Assembly (NCBI RefSeq): GCF_030409685.1
Contig: NZ_JAUFQJ010000006.1
Coordinates: 186,001 to 250,000, forward strand
Length of the DNA: 64,000 nucleotides
Direction of reading: 5' to 3'
Source of the DNA: Ferruginibacter paludis
GTDB taxonomy: Bacteria; Bacteroidota; Bacteroidia; Chitinophagales; Chitinophagaceae
The position numbers and the translations under genes are program-made. Under the pieces are notes generated by a model that made no database searches, was not told the DNA's origin, and worked only from the letters and a program-made list of their open reading frames with translations. Below are positions 1-9,711 of the stretch, one piece after another; positions within the stretch are counted from its first letter, which is position 1; each line of letters opens with the position of its first letter.

Positions 1-61
1 GAATTGCCGTGCCCGCAATCATGGGCAAGCTAAATTTGCGCTGCAATAAATTGGACAGAAT

Positions 62-1453
62 TTATTCAACCTTCTTAAGTTCTTTTTTAACGCCCCACGC
101 AACATGCCAGGCATGCAAAATGCTTCCATCGTTCTTCGTTTCAAATTCTATTTGTTGGTCGGTACCATTGTCAAAAAAGAACTTTTTATCTGACTCCGGC
201 TTCAGATTAACATCTGCTCCGAATTTGGAAATTATTAACAGGCTGTCGTTCCTGTTAATAATTTCTACCGGGAACATGGCCATAAATGGCGGCCTGGTAA
301 GCTGCATCTGGTACTTACCGGTATAATTAACTGACGCATGTGGTGGTGAGACTTCTTTATGCAGGTAAGGTAACAGCACTTCTTTATTAAGCGTAATACC
401 AGCCAAACCATTTGCTATAAAAGGCGCATTGGATTCATTGTTGGACAGAACTATTACCGTGACATCATCGTTTGTATAGCGCATGTGCATGCTGACAAAC
501 CCCGGGAAGTAACCATTGTGAAAAATTAAATTGCCAAAGTTGCTTTGCCCCATGATCATCCCGTACCCAAAGGTAACTTTTGGAAATACTTTTTGAGCAT
601 GGGGAGAAAGCATTTCCTGCTGTGTTGCCGCCGTAAGTAAGCTGTGATTTTTAAGTGCACGGTCCCACTTTAAAAGATCTCCCGTTGTAGTTAAAATCAT
701 TCCCTCGCCTGCAATGCCGGAAAAGTAAGTGGTCCACGCAGAGTCCTCACTGCTGGCCGGCACATATTTTTTCAGACCGGCAGAATAAACAAAGCCATTA
801 CTATAATCCAAGAAATCTTTCTTTGGACGCGGGCCATTGGCAACCGAGGTATGCGTCATTCCCAACGGCTTAAACACCTGCTTATCCAAATATGTTTTAA
901 AGGATTGTCCCGATACTTTTTCGACAATGGAGGCCAGCAGGTTAAAGCCCGTTCCTGAATACATTACGTTCTCTCCAGGTTTAAATAAAGCAGCTGGTTT
1001 TTTGAGCGCCAGCAGTTTTACAAGATCATCATTTGTCGCTATTTTATTATGATCAAAATATTTCGCTACCAATTCAAACCCATCGGGTATGCCTGCACTG
1101 TGCGAAAGCAATTGCCCGATAGTTACATTCGTATAAGGAAGTTCCGGAAAGAATTTCCGAAGCGTATCTGCATAGCTGATCTTGCCCTTATCCTTCAATA
1201 GCAGTATTGCCATTGATGTGAATTCTTTTGCAATAGAACCACAGTCAAAAATGCTGTTTTCGTTGAGATTGCTAAGCGTATTATAATCCGCATAACCAAA
1301 GGATTTTTGATAAAGAATAACACCATTTTTTGCAACCAATACATTTCCATTAAAGCCATACAGATCAGCCTGACCCTGCATGTATTTATCAAGGCTTGAT
1401 TGTTGTGCAAATAAACTGAACGGCAAAATCACCAGTGTAAATAAGCATTTCAT
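62..1453 (-). CDS. Secreted serine hydrolase, beta-lactamase/class C PBP family
   Basis: The 463-residue protein begins with a signal peptide (hydrophobic residues 4-16, ending FAQQ), so it is exported to the periplasm or envelope. The catalytic SxxK motif is SIAK at residues 73-76; a YSG motif follows near residue 165 and HNG (the KTG-like third motif) near residue 310. This order is that of the serine beta-lactamase-like hydrolases (esterases, D-aminopeptidases, PBP4*-like proteins). The C-terminal ~100 residues form an extra domain with many beta-strand-like stretches. The substrate cannot be read from the sequence; Bacteroidota carry many such paralogs and most are not antibiotic resistance enzymes. 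It stands alone, downstream of the sucrose-phosphate synthase gene on the same strand with a 137-base gap. Confidence 0.88.
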   Translation of the reverse strand: MKCLFTLVILPFSLFAQQSSLDKYMQGQADLYGFNGNVLVAKNGVILYQKSFGYADYNTLSNLNENSIFDCGSIAKEFTSMAILLLKDKGKISYADTLRKFFPELPYTNVTIGQLLSHSAGIPDGFELVAKYFDHNKIATNDDLVKLLALKKPAALFKPGENVMYSGTGFNLLASIVEKVSGQSFKTYLDKQVFKPLGMTHTSVANGPRPKKDFLDYSNGFVYSAGLKKYVPASSEDSAWTTYFSGIAGEGMILTTTGDLLKWDRALKNHSLLTAATQQEMLSPHAQKVFPKVTFGYGMIMGQSNFGNLIFHNGYFPGFVSMHMRYTNDDVTVIVLSNNESNAPFIANGLAGITLNKEVLLPYLHKEVSPPHASVNYTGKYQMQLTRPPFMAMFPVEIINRNDSLLIISKFGADVNLKPESDKKFFFDNGTDQQIEFETKNDGSILHAWHVAWGVKKELKKVE

Positions 1454-1590
1454 AAAGTTGAGTTGATGTTGTATGAAGTATTGGGGAAGCTACTGAATAC
1501 AAACTACAAAAAATTGCGTACACAGCGCAACTTATTACAGCCAGACTGAATGAATATTTTAACCGAGAATTTTTATTGGTGCAAGGCTGA

Positions 1591-3786
1591 TTAGTTTTTA
1601 CTCCCCAGCAATTGCTCTTTGGCAATGTGATGATGAATGCCCTCGAGCACGCCTGTGCCCATTGGATTTTTTGTAAAATAAATGGAATGGTATTTTTTAA
1701 GGTCTTCCATCTCTGCACTGTAATTGGATACTACAATGCCTTTGGCTTTGCCCTTCAGCATGTCTTTATCGTTACCGCTGTTACCGGCGGTTATAAAATG
1801 TTCCAGCGGCATTTTCCATTTGTAACTCAGGTAGCGTACGGCGCTGCCTTTACTGGCACGAAATGGCAGCAGGTCGAGGTATTTATTATCCGTTAGCAAT
1901 ACCCTTGCACGCAGCTTATGATCATCTAAAAATTTATACAAGTCGGCCATGGCATCTTCGTCAAAATGAGCGTCTACATAATAGCTTAATTTAAACCGCC
2001 ATTGCGCCGCTTCTTCCTGCAAATAAATACCGGGGAATTTTTCCAGCGCCGCTTGCAGTTCTTTTCTTTTCCATTGGTAATTGATATGGCTTTCCCAACC
2101 CTTGTCGGGAATGAATTTATCGGTATAAAAAATTTCCGAGCCGGCTGAGCAGATCAATATATCGGGTTTTGGCAAATCGTATTGCGCAAAGGCCTGTTCT
2201 GTGATATACCTGTTTCTTCCACTGGCGATGCCGAATACTACCTTTCCTTTATTGTCGGCAATCCATTGTGTAAATTCTTTCAGCCCCCGTGAATCATTGC
2301 CTTCAACCAATGTTCCATCCAGGTCAGAAATGATGAACAATTCCGCATTCGCCAGCTTTTTTCCATAGGCCGTTGTGTGGGGCAGGCTGCCTTCTTCCAA
2401 ACTTTTCCTTTGAAAAAGTTCATTGATGAGTTCGATGTATTTGTTGGCATAAGATGTCCATGAATACAATTGGTTGGCACCGGCAATGCCGTTCGTAGAA
2501 TATTTTTCCCATACCTGGCTATCAGAAATAATTTTTTTGAGTGCCTCGGCGATGGCCTTCGGGTCTTCCACATCTACCAGCAAACCATTATCACATTGTT
2601 CCAGTATTTCTTTCGGGCCGCCGGTGGGCGAAGCGATAATGGGCAAACCGCAAGCGGCGGCTTCCACGATGGTAAGTCCGAAATTTTCGCCAGGTGTTGC
2701 GTTCACAAATACGCCCTTTTTGCGGGCAGCCACCCGGTATATTTCGGGTACTTCCAGCTTGGGATCATTCTTTTTTGGAATGGCCATTTTGCCGTACAGG
2801 TCGTACTTATCCAGCAACAATAACAGGTTGGTCAGTATATCTCTTTCATCATCCGGCATCTGCGAAATATCTTTTCGTACACCGGCAAAAATGGCCAGGT
2901 TCGCCATTGCCTGCAACTCCTTATCCTGGCCATAGGATTGTATAATGGCTTCGAAATTTTTGCGCTTGTCTGCACGGCCGATAGACAATATCAAAGGCTT
3001 GGCAGGATTAAATAAAAATCGTTCAATATCAGAATTGATGCGGTACAGAGCCTGCTCCTGTTCCATCGACATTTTAAATGAAGGCATGTCCAGCCGGTAA
3101 AATGGATAGAACAATTCATCATTCACTCCCGGGGCAATTACCTTAAATTTCGCGGCATTCACATTATCGTATAAAGCATATTGCGTATCGATGATATGCT
3201 GTGTACTTACTACCATAACATCCGCTGCTTTAAGCAGGTTCTCCTCCACAGCAATTCGCTTCGCCATGTTAAACTTTTCCTCAATTTTTTCTTCCGTCAT
3301 ACCTTCCTGCAACAGGATATTTTTTTTGTTGCGCCCCAGTGAATGACCGGTTGCCAAAAAGGGGATACCGAATATTTCGCTTATTTGCCCGGCGAGGTAA
3401 TTACCATCCGCATAGTGCCCATGTACGATATCAGGAAAGTCTGCTTCTTCATCAATAAAACGGATTGTTTTATCAATAAATTCATCCAGGTAATCCCACA
3501 GCGTTTCCTTTGGCCTGTACATGTTGCCACCACAGGCCATTCTGATGATACGGGCTTTTTCATTCACCACCTCCACCTCTTTTTCATAGGAGGAAGACAC
3601 CCGCTTATCAATGATTTTGCGGGTGAATAAATCTACCTTTCGTACCTGCGGATGAAGCGAAAGATGCTCAAGCATTTCGAGCACATATTTCACCTGGCCA
3701 CCTGTATCTTTATCTCTACCGATCTCCGGATCGTTGAAACGGATGAGCCCGTGAGGGCTGTATAACTGTATATAATATTCTTTCAT
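1591..3786 (-). CDS. Bifunctional sucrose-phosphate synthase / sucrose-phosphate phosphatase-like protein
   Basis: The 731-residue protein fuses a GT-B glycosyltransferase of family 4 (residues ~1-470) to a HAD phosphatase domain (~485-725). The glycosyltransferase half carries the SPS signature TGHSLGRNK, the phosphate-binding SIGRADKRKN segment and the E-x7-E type motif in GENFGLTIVEAAACGLP. The HAD half starts with DLDGTLVEG (nucleophile DxD) and has a late GNSGNDKDML acid motif typical of sucrose-6-phosphatases. The predicted reactions are UDP-glucose plus fructose-6-phosphate to sucrose-6-phosphate, then dephosphorylation to sucrose; a related sugar acceptor cannot be excluded. It is cytoplasmic (no signal peptide). 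It diverges from the GH32-like gene across a 98-base gap, suggesting joint control of sucrose-type sugar synthesis and breakdown. Confidence 0.87.
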   Translation of the reverse strand: MKEYYIQLYSPHGLIRFNDPEIGRDKDTGGQVKYVLEMLEHLSLHPQVRKVDLFTRKIIDKRVSSSYEKEVEVVNEKARIIRMACGGNMYRPKETLWDYLDEFIDKTIRFIDEEADFPDIVHGHYADGNYLAGQISEIFGIPFLATGHSLGRNKKNILLQEGMTEEKIEEKFNMAKRIAVEENLLKAADVMVVSTQHIIDTQYALYDNVNAAKFKVIAPGVNDELFYPFYRLDMPSFKMSMEQEQALYRINSDIERFLFNPAKPLILSIGRADKRKNFEAIIQSYGQDKELQAMANLAIFAGVRKDISQMPDDERDILTNLLLLLDKYDLYGKMAIPKKNDPKLEVPEIYRVAARKKGVFVNATPGENFGLTIVEAAACGLPIIASPTGGPKEILEQCDNGLLVDVEDPKAIAEALKKIISDSQVWEKYSTNGIAGANQLYSWTSYANKYIELINELFQRKSLEEGSLPHTTAYGKKLANAELFIISDLDGTLVEGNDSRGLKEFTQWIADNKGKVVFGIASGRNRYITEQAFAQYDLPKPDILICSAGSEIFYTDKFIPDKGWESHINYQWKRKELQAALEKFPGIYLQEEAAQWRFKLSYYVDAHFDEDAMADLYKFLDDHKLRARVLLTDNKYLDLLPFRASKGSAVRYLSYKWKMPLEHFITAGNSGNDKDMLKGKAKGIVVSNYSAEMEDLKKYHSIYFTKNPMGTGVLEGIHHHIAKEQLLGSKN

Positions 3787-3884
3787 AATTATAGGCGGTT
3801 AACATTGGCTTAACAATTGTTCCTACTCACCAAAATCAGTCCAAAGGAGGATTTTTACATTTTTTTTAAACGTAAAAAAGGGTT

Positions 3885-5363
3885 ATGTATTCAGGCTCAG
3901 GTTTTAGTGATTGGGAAATTGGGGATATTACGGTGATACTTCATAAAGGGATATATCATTTATTTCACCTCATTATCCCCAACCACGATTATATTGCCCA
4001 TGCGGTATCAACAGATGGTATATCCTGGAGAAGGGTAAACAACGCCTTGTTTGTGGGACATCCCGGTGAATGGGATGACGATATGTTGTGGACCATGCAC
4101 GTAGTGGAAGTGAATGATACATTTGAGATGTATTATACAGGCCTGCAACGAAAAGACCGTGGGGTAGTTTCAAGAATTGGCTTTGCAGAATCCAATGACC
4201 TTATCAACTGGACAAAGAATCGTAAAAGCATTTTCCCCATTGAACCCAAAGGCATTTTTTATGAAACCAGTAAGACCAATCCCCGCACATGGCTAAGTTT
4301 CCGTGATCCTTTCCGGTTTAAATATAAAGGAGAAGTTTACCTGCTGGTTGCAACGCGGACCATTGCCGGGCCTGTGTCAAGAAGAGGTTGTGTAGGGATG
4401 GTAAAAATTACGAACGATGTTTTTGAACTGATGCCGCCATTATTATACCCCATGATGTATGATGATATAGAATGCCCCTGTGTTTTTGAATTGAACGGAC
4501 GATTTTATTTACTGGGATCTATCCGTGAAGATATAAAAGTGCGCTACTGGTTTGCCACGGATTTTTTTGGAGAGTACCATTCTTTTAACGCCGATGTAAT
4601 ACTGCCCCAGGGAAACTATGCTGCCCGTACAGTGCAGGATGGAACGCATTTACTGGTATTCAATTTCTTTTACGCCTATGGCAAGATCAATGCATTGCGG
4701 GTGTTGCCCCCACCCAAGGAATTAGGCACGGATGCAGAGGGGCGGCTGCTGTTAAAAAGTTATTACCGCTGGCAACAAATGGTACAACAAACAATTGCTC
4801 AGCCTGACTTTACAACGGTTAAAAAAATACTGGGTAACCTCACCGCCACCTGCATTATTGAAGCGGAAAAATGGTTTTGTGGTGCCCGCAGCGGGTATGA
4901 AATCTTCTGCTTTGAAAAGCCGGTTGAAAATTTTATCTGGGAAGGCATATTGACCGTAGAAGGTATGGGTAAGTTTGGTCTTGTGAGTGATATTGATGCC
5001 GATGGCAACGGTTATTTCATTTCGTTTGATATGACGAACGGCCTGGTTAAAATACGTACGTGGGGATTCAATCCGCTGAATACAAGAGAAAATTTTATTT
5101 TTCACGATATACAGTCGGGCGTTTTTAAAACCAATGAAAAGAAGTCCTTCCATTTCGCCCTCATCCGCTATGGCAATTATATCGAATTGTCGATCGATGG
5201 GGTCGTAAAACTTACGTTAATGGACTATACATTCTCTGGTAATCTGATCGGCTTGTACTCGGCTTCGTCCTTTATTTGTCTGCAGAGGTCAACAGTAAAA
5301 ACATTGCCCAAAACCGAAGGTGAATACGCCAGCCAGGAAGAAACACAAAAGCTTACAGACTGA
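3885..5363 (+). CDS. GH32-like five-bladed beta-propeller glycosidase
   Basis: The 492-residue protein resembles clan GH-J (GH32/GH68) enzymes. An early segment KGIYHLFHLI followed by HAVSTDGISW matches the first propeller blade. FRDP, the transition-state-stabiliser motif, lies near residue 145, and IECPCVFELNGRFYLLGS near residue 205 matches the EC motif bearing the acid/base glutamate. The canonical nucleophile motif NDPNG is not intact: the aligned stretch reads WEIGDITV, so only the aspartate remains. The C-terminal ~180 residues resemble the beta-sandwich of GH32 proteins. No signal peptide is seen, so the protein is probably cytoplasmic. Its divergent partner is the sucrose-phosphate synthase, so sucrose or a sucrose-like compound is the plausible substrate; this is inference. 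Confidence 0.78.
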   Translation: MYSGSGFSDWEIGDITVILHKGIYHLFHLIIPNHDYIAHAVSTDGISWRRVNNALFVGHPGEWDDDMLWTMHVVEVNDTFEMYYTGLQRKDRGVVSRIGFAESNDLINWTKNRKSIFPIEPKGIFYETSKTNPRTWLSFRDPFRFKYKGEVYLLVATRTIAGPVSRRGCVGMVKITNDVFELMPPLLYPMMYDDIECPCVFELNGRFYLLGSIREDIKVRYWFATDFFGEYHSFNADVILPQGNYAARTVQDGTHLLVFNFFYAYGKINALRVLPPPKELGTDAEGRLLLKSYYRWQQMVQQTIAQPDFTTVKKILGNLTATCIIEAEKWFCGARSGYEIFCFEKPVENFIWEGILTVEGMGKFGLVSDIDADGNGYFISFDMTNGLVKIRTWGFNPLNTRENFIFHDIQSGVFKTNEKKSFHFALIRYGNYIELSIDGVVKLTLMDYTFSGNLIGLYSASSFICLQRSTVKTLPKTEGEYASQEETQKLTD

Positions 5364-5366
5364 AAC

Positions 5367-5420
5367 TGGTGAGTGGTCAGTGGTGAGTGGTGAATTGTTA
5401 ATGGTGAATTGTCAATGGTT
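5367..5420. repeat. Degenerate short tandem repeat
   Basis: Imperfect repeats of a GTGAGTGGT / GTGAATTGT unit follow immediately after the GH32-like stop codon. This kind of short intergenic low-complexity repeat is common in Bacteroidota. The rest of the 213-base gap up to the DoxX gene shows nothing recognisable. Confidence 0.6.
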
Positions 5421-5576
5421 CACTATCCAGGAATGAATCTTCACCGTATGGTTAACATAACATATGTTGATGCACTGGGTAATAATAACAAATAGGGCAG
5501 GCATGCTAAAGATGCAGAGGCAAAGAACTATCGGAACAGGATTGCCGGTTTTATTTTTAACATGATATCGGATACT

Positions 5577-5966
5577 TCAAACGACCGGCTTTTTTACAAA
5601 CATGGGCTTATAATATTTCCAGTAGGCAAATCCTAAAAACACGTTGGGTACTATCAAAAAAACACCCATCAGCCATCCGGATGGCACAAGAATGGTGTGA
5701 AACAACAATACATTTAAACTGATGGGAAAAAGCGCCACTGCTGAAAATGCGGCGTAGCGGTTAATGAGCAAAGAAATGCCGCCCGCTATCTGTATAGACT
5801 TAATCATCGGGTAAAAATATCCTACACCTTTTAGCCCTTCTTTAAAAGCCTCTACCCTGCCCGTATGCATGGGTTGATAAGGGATAAAGTGCAGGAAATA
5901 ATCCAGTCCGAAAACCAGGTAAATAAACCCCAGCAGGATGCGTAAAATCGTTGTTGCAATTTTCAT
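5577..5966 (-). CDS. DoxX-family membrane protein
   Basis: The 129-residue protein has four hydrophobic helices (about residues 5-25, 50-75, 75-95 and 100-120). It matches the small DoxX/DoxD-like membrane protein pattern: N-terminal LRILLGFIYLVFGLDYF with a following short loop. Proteins of this family sit in the inner membrane; the biochemical role of most is unknown, some being linked to quinone-dependent redox or thiosulfate oxidation. It is monocistronic, with 213- and 299-base gaps on either side. Confidence 0.75.
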   Translation of the reverse strand: MKIATTILRILLGFIYLVFGLDYFLHFIPYQPMHTGRVEAFKEGLKGVGYFYPMIKSIQIAGGISLLINRYAAFSAVALFPISLNVLLFHTILVPSGWLMGVFLIVPNVFLGFAYWKYYKPMFVKKPVV

Positions 5967-6265
5967 AATAGTATATTATTGATATCCATATTTATTTGGC
6001 GTGCATCAGTAAGCAATATAATTCTTGCAGTTGGCCTGGAAAATATTTTTTTTAAGATTCAGTTCTTTAATTAAAACTATGAGTGTTGATTGAAGTAGTA
6101 AAACGAGTTAAAACAACTGCAGGTGCAGCATACACTTTGGGTGCGTTCAGTCCTGCTTGCAAATCGGTCACAGGGGCATTTTTGCGTTGACCATGCAAAT
6201 CAAGACACTTAAATTATCTTGCACTTTTATTTGCATTTTCAAGAGCGTTCATTTGAACAGTATGT

Positions 6266-7240
6266 ATGAAGGGTAAACTGGTTGACAATTTTATAATAGC
6301 ATTATTTACGGTTGTATCGATCGCTTATGTTTTGCCTTACCCCGGTACCAAAGAAAGTCATTTTCACCTGGATACGATTGCCGATATCGGGGTATCCGTG
6401 ATCTTTTTATTTTACGGCCTTCAACTGGGGCCTGAAAAGTTAAGAGCGGGCCTGGTGAATACCCGCCTGCACCTGGTGATTCATATTGCTACGTTTATAC
6501 TTTTCCCATTAGTCATTCTTCTTTGCAAGCCGTTATTTGCTACGGCATTTTTAGCACAGGTATGGGTACCTTTTTTCTTTCTTGCTGCATTGCCTTCCAC
6601 GGTTTCCTCTTCGGTGGTGATGGTATCAATTGCAGGCGGCAATATTCCCGCAGCTATTTTCAATGCCAGTATTTCAAGTTTACTGGGCATATTTGTTACA
6701 CCCATCTGGATGAGCTTTTTTATCAATCATCAAACAGGTGATGTGGGGCTTGGCCATGTGATTGGAAAATTATTGCTACAGGTGTTGCTGCCTGTTGTGG
6801 CAGGTTTACTGCTGCATAAAAGATTGGGCGCATGGGCGGCACAGCACAAAAAACGATTGAAGTTATTTGACCAGTCGGTGATATTGCTGATTGTATATTG
6901 TTCGTTCAGTGAATCGTTTTATACAGGCGCCTTTAAAAATTTTTCCATGTATGCTTTGGCATTGCTATTGGTGATGGTGACTGTTTTATTTTTTCTTGTG
7001 TATGGCATTATAACGATCGTTTCAAACGGTCTGCATTTTAGCCGGCAGGATCGTATCACAGCTACTTTTTGTGGTTCAAAAAAATCACTCGTGCATGGTT
7101 CTGTTATGACCAAAGTTTTGTTTGCCAGTTCAGCCAATCTAGGGTTGATATTGCTTCCTCTGATGTTGTTTCATGCAGTGCAGTTGTTTATTGTAAGTAT
7201 CATAGCAGGAAGGATGAGCAGGGCAGACAGCAATATTTAA
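6266..7240 (+). CDS. Bile acid:sodium symporter-family transporter (YfeH-like SBF)
   Basis: The 324-residue protein is almost entirely hydrophobic, with about nine to ten transmembrane helices. It matches the SBF-like CPA-fold family seen as YfeH in enterobacteria: the early IGVSVIFLFYGLQLGPEKL stretch, the PSTVSSSVVMVSIAGGN loop and the GSKKSLVHGSVM segment late in the protein are characteristic. Family members are sodium-coupled secondary transporters of organic anions in the inner membrane. The substrate is unknown here and bile acid is not implied. The ATG at this position lies after a 299-base AT-rich gap in which I see no other feature. Confidence 0.84.
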   Translation: MKGKLVDNFIIALFTVVSIAYVLPYPGTKESHFHLDTIADIGVSVIFLFYGLQLGPEKLRAGLVNTRLHLVIHIATFILFPLVILLCKPLFATAFLAQVWVPFFFLAALPSTVSSSVVMVSIAGGNIPAAIFNASISSLLGIFVTPIWMSFFINHQTGDVGLGHVIGKLLLQVLLPVVAGLLLHKRLGAWAAQHKKRLKLFDQSVILLIVYCSFSESFYTGAFKNFSMYALALLLVMVTVLFFLVYGIITIVSNGLHFSRQDRITATFCGSKKSLVHGSVMTKVLFASSANLGLILLPLMLFHAVQLFIVSIIAGRMSRADSNI

Positions 7241-7304
7241 TACGTTTTTCTTTTCGCGGTTATTGAGCTTTATTAACGGTTACATTGCAGAGCCTGCTTT
7301 GTGA

Positions 7305-8306
7305 TTAAGGAATGAAAGGCTTGCCTACAATTAATTTATCACCTGATAAATCCACTTCAAATAAATGCGGTACCCGTACAGTACGATCGCCGATTTTTTT
7401 ATGGCTGTGTAAAGACATTAACAACTTGCCATCGAGTGAACGGAACAACATACCGTGACCATAATTGGGTGGCGTAACCGGATCTTTTTCCTGCGCCCAG
7501 GCACCGTCCAATGTGCCGCTTGATGAATAAGCAACGCCCTGAGTATATACATCATAAATCCAGCTGGTCCATATCATTCCCAGCCGGCCGGTTGCCGTGC
7601 GAAACAGATACGGACCATCGGTTACCTTATTGGGACGATCATTACCCTGCTCATCTTTTTCCCGGCTCCAGGGCGCATCACTTGCACGGAATAGAACTTT
7701 TCCTTCACCAATGCTTCCACTTAAATCTGGCTTCAGTTCTATTTTTTCAATTGTACCGTTCAGGTTCTGCAGCCATTCGTAGCAATACACCATATAAGGT
7801 TTTCCATCGGTGTCAATCCAAAAAGTTCCATCCAGTGTTGGTTTATTGGCCGGCAAATAAATGGAGTCTTTCATAGGCACATAGGGTCCGTCCGGCTGAT
7901 CACTTACCAATATATGGGATGCACGGCGTTCTATTATATTTCCCTTTACCGTATCTATTTTTACCGCTCTGTTTGTAAAAGTGGCAAAATAATAATACTT
8001 GTTTTTATAAGGATGAAGTTCAGCAGCCCATATCATCGGATGACGTCCCATCCAGGAAGTGGAATCTGTTTTTACTACCGTGTAAGGTCCGTCCCAGAAA
8101 TGCAGATTCTTACTTTTCCATAACAGGCCACCTGTTCCTGTCATGTAGTACAACTTCGCTTTGGCATCTGCCAGTATAAAGGGATCGCTTAACACAATGG
8201 AATCCATTGGCACATTTTTTCTAATTGCAGGCGTGGGACTGTTTTGCGCCCTGATCCTGGAAGAAATGAAGAGGCAACAAACTATAAATAATGAGATTTT
8301 TTTCAT
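7305..8306 (-). CDS. Secreted GH43-family glycoside hydrolase
   Basis: The 333-residue product starts MKKISLFIVCCLFISSRIRAQ, a signal peptide; an upstream in-frame GTG at 8321 would add MFNYC and is less likely. The five-bladed propeller fold of GH43 is suggested by DPFILADAKAKLYYMTGT (catalytic base Asp in the DPF motif near the N-terminus), a central LDGTFWIDTDGKPYMVYCYEW segment with the pKa-modulating Asp, and the KVTDGPYLFRT segment supplying the acid-type residue region. GH43 enzymes cleave arabinose- or xylose-containing plant polysaccharides. No polysaccharide-utilisation partner (SusC/SusD) is adjacent, so it is an isolated glycosidase. Confidence 0.85.
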   Translation of the reverse strand: MKKISLFIVCCLFISSRIRAQNSPTPAIRKNVPMDSIVLSDPFILADAKAKLYYMTGTGGLLWKSKNLHFWDGPYTVVKTDSTSWMGRHPMIWAAELHPYKNKYYYFATFTNRAVKIDTVKGNIIERRASHILVSDQPDGPYVPMKDSIYLPANKPTLDGTFWIDTDGKPYMVYCYEWLQNLNGTIEKIELKPDLSGSIGEGKVLFRASDAPWSREKDEQGNDRPNKVTDGPYLFRTATGRLGMIWTSWIYDVYTQGVAYSSSGTLDGAWAQEKDPVTPPNYGHGMLFRSLDGKLLMSLHSHKKIGDRTVRVPHLFEVDLSGDKLIVGKPFIP

Positions 8307-8496
8307 ACAATAATTAAACACAAGCAGTATCTACAAGCTTTTAAAAATAGGGAAATTAAGGGCAACATTATTTCGAAAAAAAATGATCTGCTTTTTATCT
8401 ATGTTTTTGACGCAGCAATTTACTTTACTGAATGGGACGGCGCATGCTCCATTTTTATAACATGCAACAACAAGAGGTAACATGTATGCAGGCAAT

Positions 8497-8527
8497 AAAA
8501 AAAGAGAGCATTGCTACTCTCCTTTTT
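8497..8527 (-). terminator. Rho-independent terminator of csbD-like gene
   Basis: On the minus strand GAGAG, an 8-base loop and CTCTC are followed by seven T residues, 33 bases beyond the CsbD-like stop codon. The plus-strand side also carries five T residues, so it may act in both directions. Confidence 0.75.
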
Positions 8528-8560
8528 GTTAATTGTTGTTTCGGGAAACTTTCAATTGTG

Positions 8561-8749
8561 TTATCCAAGATCTCTCAACCATTTGATAAGGTCATCTTTC
8601 GCCTTACCGGTTTTCTGTTGAACCCTTCCCCAAAATTCGTCATCCTTTCCTTCTTCGTACTGCAAATCATCATCTGATAATTCGGCGTACTGTTGTTTGA
8701 GTTTACCTTTCCACTCATTCCATTTGCCTTTTAATTCCATCTTATCCAT
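8561..8749 (-). CDS. CsbD-family stress protein
   Basis: This 62-residue protein is a clear CsbD-family member: [26 protein letters not shown] near the start and [18 protein letters not shown] at the end. It is highly charged and cytoplasmic. In other bacteria CsbD-like proteins are general-stress (sigma-B or envelope-stress) induced, with no known activity. It is a single gene with its own terminator downstream. Confidence 0.88.
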   Translation of the reverse strand: MDKMELKGKWNEWKGKLKQQYAELSDDDLQYEEGKDDEFWGRVQQKTGKAKDDLIKWLRDLG

Positions 8750-8868
8750 ACATTAAAATTTAGATTGTTTATTTAAAGAGATTTGATAAAAAAATTCAGG
8801 TAACTTAATTTTGACCAGGCAATAACACTGGCTGGGGATTTTTTTTCGCAGTATCGAAAATTACGGTA

Positions 8869-9711
8869 TCAGTTTTCCTTAAAAGTATCGCCCTGGCTGA
8901 TATCGCCTGTGTCGTACCCCTTCTTAAACCAATACATTCTTTGCTGCGAAGTTCCATGGGTAAAAGCATCCGGAACTACCGTGCCGGTTGCCTGCTTTTG
9001 CAGCCGGTCATCACCAATTGCATTGGCGGCATTTAATGCTTCATCAATATCACCCGCATCCAGTACGTTTTTCATTTTCTGATCGTAATGCGCCCATACA
9101 CCGGCATAAAAATCGGCCTGTAATTCCAGCATCACCGAATATTTATTGGCTTCTGCTTCTGAAGCCTGCTGCCGGATCCTTGCGATCTTTTGTGTAACGC
9201 CATTTAACTTCTGTATATGATGCCCTACTTCATGCGCCACAACATATGCCATAGCAAAATCCCCGGGAGCATGCAGCTTGTCCTGCATCTCCTGGTAAAA
9301 AGAGAGATCGATATATAACTTGCTGTCTTCAGGACAATAGAATGGACCCGATGCAGAACTCGTATTACCACAGGCCGACGCCACGGCATCCCTGTATAAT
9401 ACCAGGGTGGGTTCTGTATATTTTTTACCATTGTCAGCAAATATTTTATTCCACACGTCTTCGGTATCTGCCAATACCACTTTCACAAAATCCGCTCTTT
9501 GGTCATCCGCCTTTTTTTCTTCGGTTGACATGGGCGCCTGCTGCACACCTGGTGAAATGGGCATTTGCGAAGGATCTGCTTCGCCGCCCAACAGGGTGTA
9601 CAGCACATAAATTATTACACCAATAATACCGCCACCGGCAGCAATTCCACCACCGGATAAACCGCGGCGATCTTCAACATTGGTACTGCCTCTTCTTCCG
9701 AGCCATTGCAT
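8869..9711 (-). CDS. YpfJ-type neutral zinc metallopeptidase
   Basis: The 280-residue protein has a short cytoplasmic N-terminus, a single membrane segment at about residues 22-42 (glycine-rich then hydrophobic) and an extracytoplasmic catalytic domain. The zinc motif HEVGHHIQ lies at residues 160-167, with a third metal ligand likely in ELQADFYAGVWAH near residue 200. The cysteine pair ACGN / FYCPED is typical of the YpfJ/KPN_20809 family. The family's natural substrate is unknown. It lies downstream of the alcohol dehydrogenase on the same strand with a 237-base gap in which no gene is convincing. Confidence 0.9.
   Translation of the reverse strand: MQWLGRRGSTNVEDRRGLSGGGIAAGGGIIGVIIYVLYTLLGGEADPSQMPISPGVQQAPMSTEEKKADDQRADFVKVVLADTEDVWNKIFADNGKKYTEPTLVLYRDAVASACGNTSSASGPFYCPEDSKLYIDLSFYQEMQDKLHAPGDFAMAYVVAHEVGHHIQKLNGVTQKIARIRQQASEAEANKYSVMLELQADFYAGVWAHYDQKMKNVLDAGDIDEALNAANAIGDDRLQKQATGTVVPDAFTHGTSQQRMYWFKKGYDTGDISQGDTFKEN

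Noticed and set aside
1-61. Possible end of a neighbouring gene at the left edge.
   Set aside because: Too short to support any call.
1514-1530. Inverted repeat TTGCG/CGCAA between the serine hydrolase and sucrose-phosphate synthase genes.
   Set aside because: Five-base arms with no T tract; expected by chance.
3845-3850. An AGGAGG motif before the GH32-like gene.
   Set aside because: It lies about 35 bases from the ATG, too far for a ribosome binding site, and this phylum rarely uses one.
8307-8321. GTG start that would lengthen the GH43 protein by five residues.
   Set aside because: The ATG at 8306 gives a standard signal peptide with a basic n-region.
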